A stretch of DNA of 34,343 nt from a virus: positions 1 through 34,343 of IMG/VR virus record IMGVR_UViG_3300046694_000157; one strand, 5' to 3'. The position numbers and the translations under genes are program-made. The notes beneath the pieces are model-generated. The model saw nothing but the letters and a program-made list of their open reading frames with translations, was not told the DNA's origin and ran no database searches. Position 1 is the first letter of the stretch. Each line of letters starts with the position of its first letter. Below are positions 1-7,920 of the stretch, piece after piece.

Positions 1-583
1 TGTTTTAGGTATGCATGGTCAAGCGCTCCCCATCGAGTATTTTTCGGACGGAATGTCTGGTCCGAGCTTTCTGACGTCGTTGGATCCTGACTTGGGTGTG
101 GTTCTCACAACTTCCTGTGCCGATCACTCTTGTCCGAGGACAGTAGCGCCCTCGGCGTATTTGAAAAGACGGACATCCAAGCAATACTTTCAGCTGGAGA
201 GATTCTGCGAGTCTGATAACCCGTGTAGGGGGGCCCCCTTCAGGAGGACCCGTAAAATCTGCCGCTACGGCTCCTCGCCTGGGGTTATTCGCATACAGCA
301 ATCGGCTGATCCGGAGCTATCCGTCGCGTCCATTCGCGCTGAAGGTTCACGCCGTGAAAAGGGGCGAGGGGAAAGCTAATCCGTAGGTAGCGAAAAGGCA
401 GTGTTCCACGTGTTTCATGTGTTCCATAAACGTCGGAGGCCACGGAATACGGGGCTTTCAGAGGCGGAACACCAAATACGAATAACCGGAACACCAGTTA
501 CGCGGAACACGTTTGGTGTTCCGCGATTTGGTGATCCGGTTAAGGGTGGAAAGCAACACCGTAGGTATCGGCGATGCGGTGAG
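1..583. other. Left flank with GGAACAC motif array, no confident gene
   Basis: Four short ORFs overlap on both strands here (about 60-120 codons) but none has a recognisable domain or a convincing ribosome binding site, so no gene is called. The notable content is six copies of GGAACAC/GTGTTCC between 401 and 522. The last two form a perfect 10-bp inverted repeat with a 5-nt loop (arms CGCGGAACAC at 501-510 and GTGTTCCGCG at 516-525). This looks like a multi-site binding region for a regulator or replication protein of the flanking DNA. The flank may be host chromosome or another mobile element; I cannot tell. Confidence 0.4.
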
Positions 584-1075
584 TCATGCGGCTAGCAACT
601 GCTCCATGGACAGCGCATATGCTTTATCTCGGATTGTCTTCTCGCTGATGCACGAAGCCCCATACGGGGTTTGTAAAGGCACATAGAGCTCACTCAACGA
701 GCTTCTCCATCCCAGCGCTTTCTCGGTGGCTTCCAAGTGTGCTGCGACAGCGGCGAATTCCTGAGCGGCCTTGTCCATGCGGTCAACCCACATGATCCGC
801 GCTACGCGTAGCTGCCGCTGACGAAGATCTTTCAAAACCTCTCTGATTTCTATGATTTCCACATCGAGCTTCTCGACTTCGTTTTTCAAGGCTTGCGCGG
901 TCGCTGCCAATCCTCGCTTGCCACGTGTCACCGTTGTCAGTGCTTCGGAGGCGAGACGCAGCACCTTCTCCGCATGCTGCTCATCTGCATCGTCTCCATC
1001 ACTGAGAGCTACCGCATAACTCGCCGCGGCTTGTTTCTCCGCATATTGGGCTTTCTCGACTTCAGTCGCTCTCAT
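584..1075 (-). CDS. Hypothetical coiled-coil protein, outside the prophage
   Basis: This 163-residue protein is not recognised. It is rich in Ala, Glu, Lys and Gln, with long predicted helices and heptad-like spacing over residues 1-125 (for example the stretch with EKLDVEIIEIREVLKDLRQ), so a coiled coil is likely. No signal peptide or membrane segment is visible. The ATG at 1075 is preferred; a TTG at 1105 would add 10 residues, and neither has a strong Shine-Dalgarno. It lies on the outer side of attL, so it belongs to the flank rather than to the phage, and the GGAACAC array lies downstream of its 3' end. Function unknown. Confidence 0.55.
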   Translation of the reverse strand: MRATEVEKAQYAEKQAAASYAVALSDGDDADEQHAEKVLRLASEALTTVTRGKRGLAATAQALKNEVEKLDVEIIEIREVLKDLRQRQLRVARIMWVDRMDKAAQEFAAVAAHLEATEKALGWRSSLSELYVPLQTPYGASCISEKTIRDKAYALSMEQLLAA

Positions 1076-1187
1076 CCAAAGTGATGACAGGGCAGATCTG
1101 CCCAACGACGGTGTTAGGGTGCTTGAACGATGAGGACGATTAAACAGTGGTCAGAATTGCACCAACTACTTTTCTCGAGGCGAAAAA

Positions 1188-1212
1188 AAAGGCCTTGCTA
1201 AGCAAGACCTTT
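1188..1212 (-). terminator. Terminator next to attL, stranded former tRNA-Leu terminator
   Basis: On the minus strand the sequence forms an 11-bp hairpin (AAAGGTCTTGC / GCAAGGCCTTT, one U-G wobble in RNA, 3-nt loop) followed by a run of eight T. It lies just beyond the tRNA 3'-end remnant, in the place where the terminator of the tRNA-Leu transcript would be before integration. A near copy lies at the other junction (34181-34205). Confidence 0.7.
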
Positions 1213-1220
1213 CTTAATTT

Positions 1221-1234
1221 TGGTGCCCCGAGGG
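1221..1234. repeat. attL: attL core (copy of tRNA-Leu 3' end)
   Basis: TGGTGCCCCGAGGG is identical to 34217-34230, the acceptor/T-arm end of the tRNA-Leu gene. Similarity continues weakly into the phage side (TCGAACT is shared with a gap), as expected for a phage att site that mimics the tRNA. Crossover by the adjacent tyrosine integrase would regenerate a complete tRNA on the right and leave this remnant on the left. Confidence 0.88.
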
Positions 1235-1362
1235 GGCAACGGTCGAACTGCGACAGTAACGTACCACAGACGGCAATCGCCTGCGATGCCCGGCTATGCT
1301 GGGCTGCATCGGTCTTGAAAGAAGACAGTAGACGGCATGATCCTGCATCTGCGTGATAGCCT

Positions 1363-1381
1363 TTACGCCATTTTTACGCCA
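1363..1381 (+). repeat. Putative integrase arm-type site, left
   Basis: The 19-bp sequence TTACGCCATTTTTACGCCA contains two TTACGCCA units 11 bp apart and recurs with one mismatch in the same orientation at 34153-34171, just inside the other end of the prophage. Paired direct repeats flanking the core at unequal distance are typical of arm-type binding sites of tyrosine integrases. This copy runs straight into the integrase ribosome binding site, so bound integrase could repress its own translation start region. Confidence 0.6.
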
Positions 1382-1391
1382 GGAGGGTGTG

Positions 1392-2390
1392 GTGGCTTCT
1401 TACAGGAAACGAAGCGGTGGTTGGCGAGCAGAGGTCGCGAAGCTAGGTGTGCGGGACTCCCAGACCTTCGAAACGAAAGCGGCGGCGGTGGCTTGGGCAA
1501 CGGCTCGTGAAGCGGGAATCCTCGCGCAGAGCGGGAAGTCGCGCACGACTGTGTCGATGACTCTTTCGGAAGCGCTGCGTCGATACAAGCGTGATGTATC
1601 ACCCAGCAAGGCGGGCCAGCGCTGGGAGGAACTGCGTTTGGATAAGTTCGACAGGGAGCTTGAGTGGGTTGGTGAGCTGATGGATAGCATTACGTCAGAG
1701 CAAGTAGCTCAATGGCGTGATGCGCGATTGAAGGTGGTGAAGACCGCGACAGTCCGGCGTGAGATGACTCTTCTGTCATCCGTTTTTGAGCTCGCCAGAA
1801 GAGAGTGGAAAACGTGCGTGGTGAACCCTGTACGTGACGCCAAGCGGCCCAGTAATGGCCCCCCCCGCGAACGTCGAGTCTCTCCTGGTGAGATCAGCGC
1901 ACTACTTAATCGGCTCGGCTATGTGGAAGGGCTACCACCGGTGACGCTGCTGCAAGAGTTGGCATATGCGTTTCTGATTGCGCTTGAAACGGCAATGAGG
2001 CAGGGGGAAATCTTAGGCATGACCGCGAAGTGGGTGAATTTAAGGGAACGTTACGTCCGGCTACCCATGACAAAAAATGGCTCAAGCCGAAATGTACCTC
2101 TGAGCAAGCGAGCCGGCGAACTGTTGGAACCGCTGTATAAGGGCAAGGGCGCTGACGATCGAGTGTTTCGGCTCGAATCGGCGTCGGCAGACACCATGTT
2201 CCGGAAAATCCGTGACGAGCTGGGGATCGAAGGACTGACTTTCCATGACACGCGACATGAGGCTATTACTCGGCTTGCCCGAAAAGTAGATGTTCTAGAT
2301 CTGGCGCGTATCACTGGCCACAAGGATTTGAAGTCGTTGATGATTTATTACAACGCAACTGCTTCGGAGTTGGCCCAACGATTAGGATGA
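1392..2390 (+). CDS. int: Site-specific tyrosine recombinase (phage integrase)
   Basis: This enzyme catalyses prophage integration at, and with a helper excision from, the tRNA-Leu site. The catalytic residues of the family are visible in order: R in TAMRQGEI, K in MTKNGSSRNVPL, H-x-x-R in FHDTRHEA, H in ITGHKDLKSL and the nucleophile Y in MIYYNATAS near the C terminus. An N-terminal SAM-like core-binding domain precedes them. The length of 332 residues is normal. A GTG start at 1392 is chosen because AGGAGG at 1381-1386 lies 5 nt upstream; GTG codons at 1389 and 1353 are also in frame but worse placed. The gene lies next to attL and converges with the early operon at a shared terminator. Its 5' end abuts the putative arm-type repeat. 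Confidence 0.95.
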   Translation: MASYRKRSGGWRAEVAKLGVRDSQTFETKAAAVAWATAREAGILAQSGKSRTTVSMTLSEALRRYKRDVSPSKAGQRWEELRLDKFDRELEWVGELMDSITSEQVAQWRDARLKVVKTATVRREMTLLSSVFELARREWKTCVVNPVRDAKRPSNGPPRERRVSPGEISALLNRLGYVEGLPPVTLLQELAYAFLIALETAMRQGEILGMTAKWVNLRERYVRLPMTKNGSSRNVPLSKRAGELLEPLYKGKGADDRVFRLESASADTMFRKIRDELGIEGLTFHDTRHEAITRLARKVDVLDLARITGHKDLKSLMIYYNATASELAQRLG

Positions 2391-2417
2391 AAAAAGCCTG
2401 CGGAATGCGCAGGCTTA
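2391..2417. terminator. Bidirectional terminator between int and the early operon
   Basis: An 8-bp stem AGCCTGCG / CGCAGGCT with a GAATG loop lies between the convergent genes. On the minus strand it is followed by TTTTTT, making a good intrinsic terminator for the leftward early operon. On the plus strand the T-run is short, so it is probably weaker for int. Confidence 0.8.
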
Positions 2418-2421
2418 ATGG

Positions 2422-2736
2422 TTATGCAAGCTCTCTCGATCGCCTGGCGACCGGTAATTTGGCGCGATGTTGCCGCAACCAGGTGATCACCTCTCCCGCG
2501 AACCATCTTTTCGCGGCTTTTGCTCCGGTGGCGCATGGTTGTACGCTTTTGGGAAAGCCAGGCTGAACAACGACTCTACGTTCAACGGTATAGGTGGATA
2601 GCTTCAGGTACGCCGCGATGTCCTGTGATGTCCACAGCTCATGTTCGGCCGCTACTGCTGGACGTTGCAATTGCCGAATCAGTTCTTGTATCGAGCTGAG
2701 CAGATCTGCCGGCGCTGTTAGCGATTCACCTGACAT
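2422..2736 (-). CDS. AlpA/MerR-like HTH protein, candidate excisionase
   Basis: The 104-residue protein carries a winged-helix/AlpA-type DNA-binding domain at about residues 33-95: LWTSQDIAAYLKLS forms the first helices and KRWFAGEVITWLRQHR matches the C-terminal part of the family. Small proteins of this type placed beside an integrase act as excisionases or directionality factors, bending DNA at att sites. It is the last gene of the leftward early operon and stops just before the bidirectional terminator, facing int. A GGGAG motif lies about 8 nt before the ATG. Its role in excision is inferred from the domain and position; a transcriptional role is the alternative. Confidence 0.75.
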   Translation of the reverse strand: MSGESLTAPADLLSSIQELIRQLQRPAVAAEHELWTSQDIAAYLKLSTYTVERRVVVQPGFPKSVQPCATGAKAAKRWFAGEVITWLRQHRAKLPVARRSRELA

Positions 2737-2950
2737 ACCGTTTCTCCCGAGCTGCTCGAGCAGCAGTTTTCTCTGCCATTAGCGAAGCCCATTCCCCCGC
2801 TTTCCGTTGCTGACGTAGCTTGCTGCAGACCTTGTGCCGGCGTGTCGAACGAGCGAAGCCACAGATATCGCAGACGCTGGGAAGGTCAAGCCGCTGGCTA
2901 GCCATTGCGGGCCGGATTCTTTCGGTTGTTGGCACGGTCGAGCTGGTCAT
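2726..2950 (-). CDS. Small Cys-containing phage protein, function unknown
   Basis: This 74-residue protein is basic. A CDICG motif near residue 27 and a third Cys about 14 residues later (KVCSKLRQQRK) suggest a small metal-binding or partial zinc-finger fold. The tail is rich in Ala, Arg and Lys. It overlaps the upstream gene by ATGA (2947-2950) and the downstream excisionase candidate by 11 nt, so translation is probably coupled. No homologue is recognised with certainty. Confidence 0.6.
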   Translation of the reverse strand: MTSSTVPTTERIRPAMASQRLDLPSVCDICGFARSTRRHKVCSKLRQQRKAGEWASLMAEKTAARAAREKRYVR

Positions 2951-3189
2951 TGGTGTGTCACTCGATGGTGGTTCGGCAGTTCCTTTTCAGACTCGATAAA
3001 GCCGGTGCTTTTGGCGTCTCCATCCATGGCTTTGATGAACATGACTTCCACTTTCGCGGAGTCCACCAGGACTTTCCCGACTTCGGCGATCGCCTTCGCC
3101 CGCTCGATATCCATTGGCTTATCTTCGTCTTGAAGAGCTTCCAAGGTGGCAAACAAGTGGTTTCGTAGATCCGTCATTTTGTTATTCAT
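2947..3189 (-). CDS. Conserved small phage protein, function unknown
   Basis: This 80-residue, mostly helical acidic protein has the pattern MTDLRNHLFATLEALQDEDKP followed by an ERAKAIAEVGKVLVDSAKVEV helix. I recall similar proteins in the early regions of several Pseudomonas phages, where no function is assigned. The start could be M1 or M5 (MTDLRN). It overlaps the HNH endonuclease gene by 8 nt upstream and the next ORF by ATGA downstream, placing it in a translationally coupled stretch of the early operon. Confidence 0.7.
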   Translation of the reverse strand: MNNKMTDLRNHLFATLEALQDEDKPMDIERAKAIAEVGKVLVDSAKVEVMFIKAMDGDAKSTGFIESEKELPNHHRVTHQ

Positions 3190-3877
3190 GGGCGGCCTCG
3201 ATTGCGCGCTTTAGTTTGCCGAGCTGGCGAATAGTGGTTTTGAGTTCTTCCGGGTAGCGGTGAATAGTGTTCCGCCGCATGAGTTCGCCCCGGGTGATCA
3301 GTTCAAGGTTCTCAACGTTGCAGTTGGTTCGGTCACCGTCTCTGAAAACCAGCAGGTAACCTGTGGCGATTGGCCCGTGGACCGCCTCCCAATTGCGTCG
3401 GTGGGTCCACTCCCATTCATTCGGCTCGGCGACTTTGATTTTCAGGTACCCGTCTGTGGCCATGACTTCCGTTCCGATCGGAACATGGTTGTGCGGTAGC
3501 CGGCCGCTGGTGAATTGCGTTTCGGCAGATCTGCCACCGGCGGCAAATGGCTTACCCTTGTTCCAGGTCCCGTGTCCTTTTTGAAAGCGAGTGGCCATGC
3601 CAGGGTTGTTATCGTTACGAAGACGGCCGGAATGTTCGCCGGCTAGAAATTCGGCGCTGCGCTTCAATCCGAGCTCTTTTGCTTTCCCATAAATCGCTGA
3701 CTTTGGACGGCCAAGCGTTTCCTGGAGCTGAGTCATCGGCGTGTCTGGATACAGTGCCGTCAGGCGCGCCATCTCGGCCGTTGTCCAGAAACGCCGGCGT
3801 GTGGTCGACCGGTCGTCTTTCGCTTCTGCAGTGCTTGCTCTGGCACGCTCCAGCGCTTGTTGTGCAATAGGGTTCAT
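3182..3877 (-). CDS. HNH endonuclease with N-terminal SANT/HTH-like domain
   Basis: The 231-residue protein has two parts. Residues 25-75 (FWTTAEMARLTALYPDTPM..LGRPKSAIYGKAKELGLKR) look like a Myb/SANT or HTH DNA-binding domain. The C-terminal half has an HNH_3-type nuclease core: WTHRRNWEAVHGPI, then the DGDRTNCNVENLELITR segment carrying the N and metal-binding positions. Such proteins occur as homing-type nucleases or as ordinary phage early genes; a nuclease helping packaging is less likely, since it is far from the terminase and in the early operon. It starts with ATGA overlap to the upstream gene. Enzyme class is well supported, biological role is not. Confidence 0.88.
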   Translation of the reverse strand: MNPIAQQALERARASTAEAKDDRSTTRRRFWTTAEMARLTALYPDTPMTQLQETLGRPKSAIYGKAKELGLKRSAEFLAGEHSGRLRNDNNPGMATRFQKGHGTWNKGKPFAAGGRSAETQFTSGRLPHNHVPIGTEVMATDGYLKIKVAEPNEWEWTHRRNWEAVHGPIATGYLLVFRDGDRTNCNVENLELITRGELMRRNTIHRYPEELKTTIRQLGKLKRAIEAAHE

Positions 3878-4137
3878 ACGGGATTTCCAAACAGAGTGGG
3901 CTTGGCCAGCAGCTGGGCCACCACAGAAGCCTCGTTTGCAGTGAGGTCACCGAGCAGGTGGGCCATGGTGGTGAGTGATTCGAGGCGGATCCGAGCGTCG
4001 GGCGTCTTGCGCACCTGGTAGTCGAATAGAGCGGTACCGACGATGCGAATAGCCATCAAGTGACGTGCTTCTTGCGCGCCGTCGGCCGGTGTTGTGATAG
4101 CCTTCGGGGCGCTGCTGCTTTGGTGCTGTGCTTGCAT
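3874..4137 (-). CDS. Early-operon hypothetical protein
   Basis: This 87-residue protein has a Ser/Ala/Pro-rich N terminus and a helical body (residues 22-80), with the phrase RIVGTALFDYQVRKTPDARIRLESL. No motif identifies it. Its stop overlaps the ATG of the HNH endonuclease gene (ATGA), indicating coupling. The 95-bp gap upstream contains the 14-bp perfect palindrome CCGGCGATCGCCGG (about 4199-4212). Confidence 0.6.
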   Translation of the reverse strand: MQAQHQSSSAPKAITTPADGAQEARHLMAIRIVGTALFDYQVRKTPDARIRLESLTTMAHLLGDLTANEASVVAQLLAKPTLFGNPV

Positions 4138-4232
4138 GGTGTTGCCCTCAGTGGTGGTTGGTGCCGAGGGGTTGCCTCCCCTCGACGCCTTTCTTCACCG
4201 GCGATCGCCGGCGTTGGATCTGGTGGCCAGGC

Positions 4233-4523
4233 TCAGGCCTTTCGCACCAGGTGAATAACCAAATCCTCAAATTCCCCGTCCTCGTCCCAAGACCGCCATT
4301 CCATAACGGCTTGAATCTGCGCAGTTGTGCAGTCCAGGACGAGAATCTCCCGATGGCCACGGTTGGCCCGGACCTCCAATGCATCTACCAGCCCGCAGAG
4401 GGCATAGGCTTCGGCGTAGACCGTCCGGCCCTCTTTTCCAAACTGCGCCATGACCGAATTCAGCCGGCGTATCTCAGCGATTGCGATGTCTCGATCCTGA
4501 TCGTTGATAACCTGAATCTGCAT
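4233..4523 (-). CDS. Early-operon hypothetical protein
   Basis: The likely protein is 96 residues, beginning MQIQVINDQDRDIA. An upstream in-frame extension to 4640 is rejected because it overlaps the primase-helicase 3' end and a GGGAG motif lies about 9 nt before the ATG at 4523. The sequence is acidic, with helices and a C-terminal AVMEWRSWDEDGEFEDLVIHL stretch. No domain is recognised. It starts only 5 nt after the primase-helicase stop. Confidence 0.65.
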   Translation of the reverse strand: MQIQVINDQDRDIAIAEIRRLNSVMAQFGKEGRTVYAEAYALCGLVDALEVRANRGHREILVLDCTTAQIQAVMEWRSWDEDGEFEDLVIHLVRKA

Positions 4524-4528
4524 GGTGG

Positions 4529-7234
4529 TTACTCCCGAAAAATGAAGCAGCGCATGGTGGAAGGGATGTGGGCGGTTGGTGCCATTTCTTGCTGCCGGGC
4601 GCGGATCGCGCTTTCCACGCGTTTCTGCGTGTCCAAACATTGGTGGGCACGGCAGTCTTTGAGCAGGCGTCGCAGCACGGCCAGATCCGGAATTCGCTGG
4701 CGGTGTTCCAGGGCGACCTCGGCGAACTGGTTGAGGTTGATGGCAATCACCCCGGCTTTTTTGCTGTGGTTGACCATCGGCGCAGAAGGCAGCGATTCCA
4801 AGTAGTCAAACACCTGCCAGAACTCGTTAACTTCCTTCGGATCGGTGCTGATAGCCGCCTGGCGCTCGTTGGCAGCTGTCAGAAGGTATTTGCGACAGGC
4901 CTGGACCATGTGGTCTGGGATTGCGATGACAAGCTGCAGGCAATCCAGCAGGGCCAGCATCATGCTGTGGTTCTTGATGACCCGATCAGATGCCAGGTTA
5001 CGGGTGGCCCAAAGCTCGGCGCGGTACTTGGGATACAGTTCCGCGAAGCGCTTAAGCACGAGCGGTTCGGCGCGCATTGCCTTCACCATGAAGTGGCTGA
5101 CGTGTTCCAGTTCGGTCTGGACGATTGCATCAGCAGCTTTGCGACTCGCATCAGTGATCACTGGCTTGAGAAACGGCAGTCGAACGATACGGCTGATGAT
5201 CGCTTCGTGGCCGGTGACGATGGCGTTCTGAGCGATCACGATGGACGCGCGAAACGGCGGCTCGTAGGTGTCGTTGCTATTGGACTTGACGCCCCGTGTA
5301 CGCAGAGTGCCGCCGCCATAGAAATCCTTGAACTGGTCCCATTCGAAGGCCTTGGTGTTGTCCTCGTTGGTGTTTCGGTCAGCCTCGAGGAGAACCAATG
5401 GGAGGTTGGCCACCTGGCCCATCGCCCGGCTCAAGCCCGAGAACGAGCTTTTGGCCGGGTCGAAGCCTTCATAGATCCGCCCGAAGAGCTTCCAGATAAA
5501 TTTGATCAGCGTGGTTTTGCCCGAGTCGGGCTCGCCTGACATTTCCAGGAACGGGAAGCTCTCATGCTCTGCCCGGATCTGCTCGGCGAATAACGAACCG
5601 AACCAGTAGGTGAGGGCCAGAACTCCGTTCTCGCCGAAGACGGTCCAAAGGTTCGGCAGCCAGTCTTCGCGATAGCCCTTGCTGTCCAAGGCCATCTTGA
5701 GCTTTACCGACTTCATGAGGCATTTCACCCGCTGCTTGCCGAATTCGAAATAGTCCTCGTCGTTGGCCTTGTAAACAGATCCTCCGTGGATGGCGATGTC
5801 GTTGAAGATGTACGCCTTGTGATCACGGCTGTAGCCCAGAAAGTCGATGGTCTCGACCGTTTTCAGGCCGTGGGTCTGCCGGATGATGATCTGGTCGAGG
5901 TGTTTCTGAGTGCCCATCCACGTCCCACCAGAGAACATGAGTCGAGTCTTGAATTCACTGCTCGATGAAATCTGTTTGGGTGTGAACGTCCAGTTTTCAC
6001 CGTCGTCCTGATCGACGCCGGTAACGTGAATGTAAAACCACGCTTCGTTCGTAACGTCGTTCACCTGTTTGTAAAGCGCCTCAAACCGGCAGTTGGCCAG
6101 AAGCTTCAGGCTGCAGACGTTCTGCAGCACCTTGCGGCGGGATGCCTTGTCGTTGAGCTGTTGGTCTTCGTGGTCTTCGCTTGTTGCCAGCGCTTTCTGT
6201 TCCTCTTCGAGCCTCGAGAGGTCGAACTTCGCCCAGTAGGTCTGGTTGCCGAAATCAAAAGCGAACTCTGGGAAACCTTCCTCCCACGTGTAGATCAGCA
6301 GCGCCTTCTCTTTCGGCGAGGGAGCCAACAGCAATTCACCTTCATGGCGTGCAGCATCCAAATCCCGCTTGCGCTTGTCGTTGCGTGCCTTGCCTTCTTC
6401 TTCGAATTGCCAGCGCTGGTGCAAATCGTTCCAGTCGACTTTCTTATCCCGCTGGGGAATGAGCGCAGCCTTGCACGTGAAGCCCATCTCACGGGCCTGC
6501 TTCACCCAGCGCAGCAGGTAGCCGCGTGCCGTAGGCTCGTTATCTAGGCCCCAGACCAGAGTGGGAAGATTGCCCGGACGCTGCTCGAGCAGTTGCTTCA
6601 AGGCTTCGATCGGGAAGTTCACGCTCGACATGGCTGACACCGCGTCGACGCTGTTTTGCACTAGGGCAACGGCGTCAAAGATGCCTTCGACTATCCACAG
6701 TTCTTTGACGGTGGCCAGGTCCACACTAGGCGGGCACCACCATTCACCCTGGGCGCTGTATTTGGGCTTGAAGCGAGCCTTCATCTTGCCAAATCGGGAA
6801 GGACGATCGATCAGGCGTTCCCAATAGCCACCGTTAGGCAGGGTGAATCGGATCGTGGCGCTGGACTCGTTTGTTTCGTGGTTTACGTAGTTCTCTTGGG
6901 TGAACCAACCGGTCATATTTCCCGCGTTCAAGCCCCGGGCAAACTCCAAGTACGCACGGGCCGTAACGGTCGGATCATTGTCCGTTGCCGGCGCTCGCTT
7001 GCTCCAATCCTCGAACAGGTCCTCGTAGATTTCTTTGACGTGTTCGATATGACCGCAGCGCTCCGGCCGACCACAGCGGATCTGCCAAGGCTTGTCGTGG
7101 CGGGCATACAGCTCTTTCTTATTGCAGGCAGGGCAAACGCCGCCTCGCATGTAATTCGTGCCTACACGTAACTTCAGGCCGAAGTCGTCTTCCAGCCGCT
7201 GAAGTACTTGAGTTCGGATGTCTTCATTCATCAT
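4529..7234 (-). CDS. Phage replication primase-helicase (zinc ribbon, Toprim, P-loop ATPase)
   Basis: This 901-residue enzyme should prime and unwind phage DNA. Residues 34-62 form a primase zinc-binding domain (C34, C37, C54, C60). A Toprim fold follows, with E183 in LWIVEGIFDA, D231 in LVWGLDNE and a KVDWNDL motif near 265. The C-terminal half is a P-loop ATPase: GEPDSGKTT at 567-575 is the Walker A motif, LPLVLLEADR at 611-620 the likely Walker B. The architecture is like that of P4-alpha-type or other fused primase-helicases. It is the largest early gene, downstream of the YmfL-like gene and sharing ATGA with the small ORF upstream. Two adjacent ATG codons (7234 and 7231) could start it. 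Confidence 0.88.
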   Translation of the reverse strand: MMNEDIRTQVLQRLEDDFGLKLRVGTNYMRGGVCPACNKKELYARHDKPWQIRCGRPERCGHIEHVKEIYEDLFEDWSKRAPATDNDPTVTARAYLEFARGLNAGNMTGWFTQENYVNHETNESSATIRFTLPNGGYWERLIDRPSRFGKMKARFKPKYSAQGEWWCPPSVDLATVKELWIVEGIFDAVALVQNSVDAVSAMSSVNFPIEALKQLLEQRPGNLPTLVWGLDNEPTARGYLLRWVKQAREMGFTCKAALIPQRDKKVDWNDLHQRWQFEEEGKARNDKRKRDLDAARHEGELLLAPSPKEKALLIYTWEEGFPEFAFDFGNQTYWAKFDLSRLEEEQKALATSEDHEDQQLNDKASRRKVLQNVCSLKLLANCRFEALYKQVNDVTNEAWFYIHVTGVDQDDGENWTFTPKQISSSSEFKTRLMFSGGTWMGTQKHLDQIIIRQTHGLKTVETIDFLGYSRDHKAYIFNDIAIHGGSVYKANDEDYFEFGKQRVKCLMKSVKLKMALDSKGYREDWLPNLWTVFGENGVLALTYWFGSLFAEQIRAEHESFPFLEMSGEPDSGKTTLIKFIWKLFGRIYEGFDPAKSSFSGLSRAMGQVANLPLVLLEADRNTNEDNTKAFEWDQFKDFYGGGTLRTRGVKSNSNDTYEPPFRASIVIAQNAIVTGHEAIISRIVRLPFLKPVITDASRKAADAIVQTELEHVSHFMVKAMRAEPLVLKRFAELYPKYRAELWATRNLASDRVIKNHSMMLALLDCLQLVIAIPDHMVQACRKYLLTAANERQAAISTDPKEVNEFWQVFDYLESLPSAPMVNHSKKAGVIAINLNQFAEVALEHRQRIPDLAVLRRLLKDCRAHQCLDTQKRVESAIRARQQEMAPTAHIPSTMRCFIFRE

Positions 7235-7482
7235 GATTTTTTCGCTGCTTTAAGGCTGAGGCCGAGGCTTTGTGTGAGTGCGCCGATCAGGTGTTTCTGA
7301 GCGGCCATTACAGGGCTATTCGCAAGGATCGATCCGTGGCGCATGCCATCGGGAATCAGGCGGTACTGGTCTGCGTACCAAAGGTCATTGAGGCTGAGAC
7401 GGTATTGCTCGCGCAGGTTGGCCAAGAGCGCTTGAGCCTGATCGGGTGTCAGTTTTGCGTTGATGTTCATGGCGTTTTCCAT
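7231..7482 (-). CDS. Small early protein upstream of the primase
   Basis: This 83-residue protein begins MENAMNINAKLTPDQAQALL. The ATG at 7482 is chosen because GAGG lies 7 nt upstream; a TTG two codons earlier is less likely. It is helical with no membrane segment. It shares four bases (ATGA) with the primase-helicase start, so it may couple translation of that gene or act with it in replication. No family is recognised. Confidence 0.65.
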   Translation of the reverse strand: MENAMNINAKLTPDQAQALLANLREQYRLSLNDLWYADQYRLIPDGMRHGSILANSPVMAAQKHLIGALTQSLGLSLKAAKKS

Positions 7483-7554
7483 CGTCAAACCTCAATTTCG
7501 GGCGCAGCTCACCCAAACCCACGGGGTGGGGCAGGCGGATTTATTGGTTGGGAG

Positions 7555-7920
7555 TTACGGTGCGGCTACGCGGAAACGACCGTTGTCCGGTGCGTTGAGG
7601 ATGCGTTCGTAGATCAAGCTGACAGGTACGGCCCACGCATTGCCGGTGGCCGGGTCGATGATGACGGTGTGGGTGGATGTACTGCTGACGATGTCCAGAC
7701 GCTGTCGATCGCGGACAGCGGTCATATCGCTGCAGGCCAAATGCACCAGTTTTTCAGCGGTCTGTGTCAGCACGTCATAGTCGCTGACAAGGTGCTGAAC
7801 CGCGCGGTCGAATAACTGTTGATCGTCGCCCAGATGCTCGCAATTGTGGCGCTCCAAAAACACGAGCGCGGCCGCTTTGAGTACGTCCTGATATTCCCGT
7901 ACGGCAGGCAACTGAGTCAT
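7555..7920 (-). CDS. Early-operon hypothetical protein
   Basis: The 121-residue protein begins MTQLPAVREYQDVLKAAA at 7920; the upstream in-frame extension to 8106 lies inside the YmfL-like gene and is rejected. The second half (TVIIDPATGNAWAVPVSLIYERIL) has the look of a small beta-strand domain. Its ATG overlaps the stop of the YmfL-like gene (ATGA), showing coupling. Function unknown. Confidence 0.65.
   Translation of the reverse strand: MTQLPAVREYQDVLKAAALVFLERHNCEHLGDDQQLFDRAVQHLVSDYDVLTQTAEKLVHLACSDMTAVRDRQRLDIVSSTSTHTVIIDPATGNAWAVPVSLIYERILNAPDNGRFRVAAP

Noticed and set aside
1221-1260. Second tRNA-Leu gene at attL
   Set aside because: Only the last 14 bases match; the rest of the tRNA is missing, so it is an att remnant.
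4128-4805. 225-codon plus-strand ORF
   Set aside because: It is antisense to the end of the primase-helicase and to the next early ORF, with no motif.
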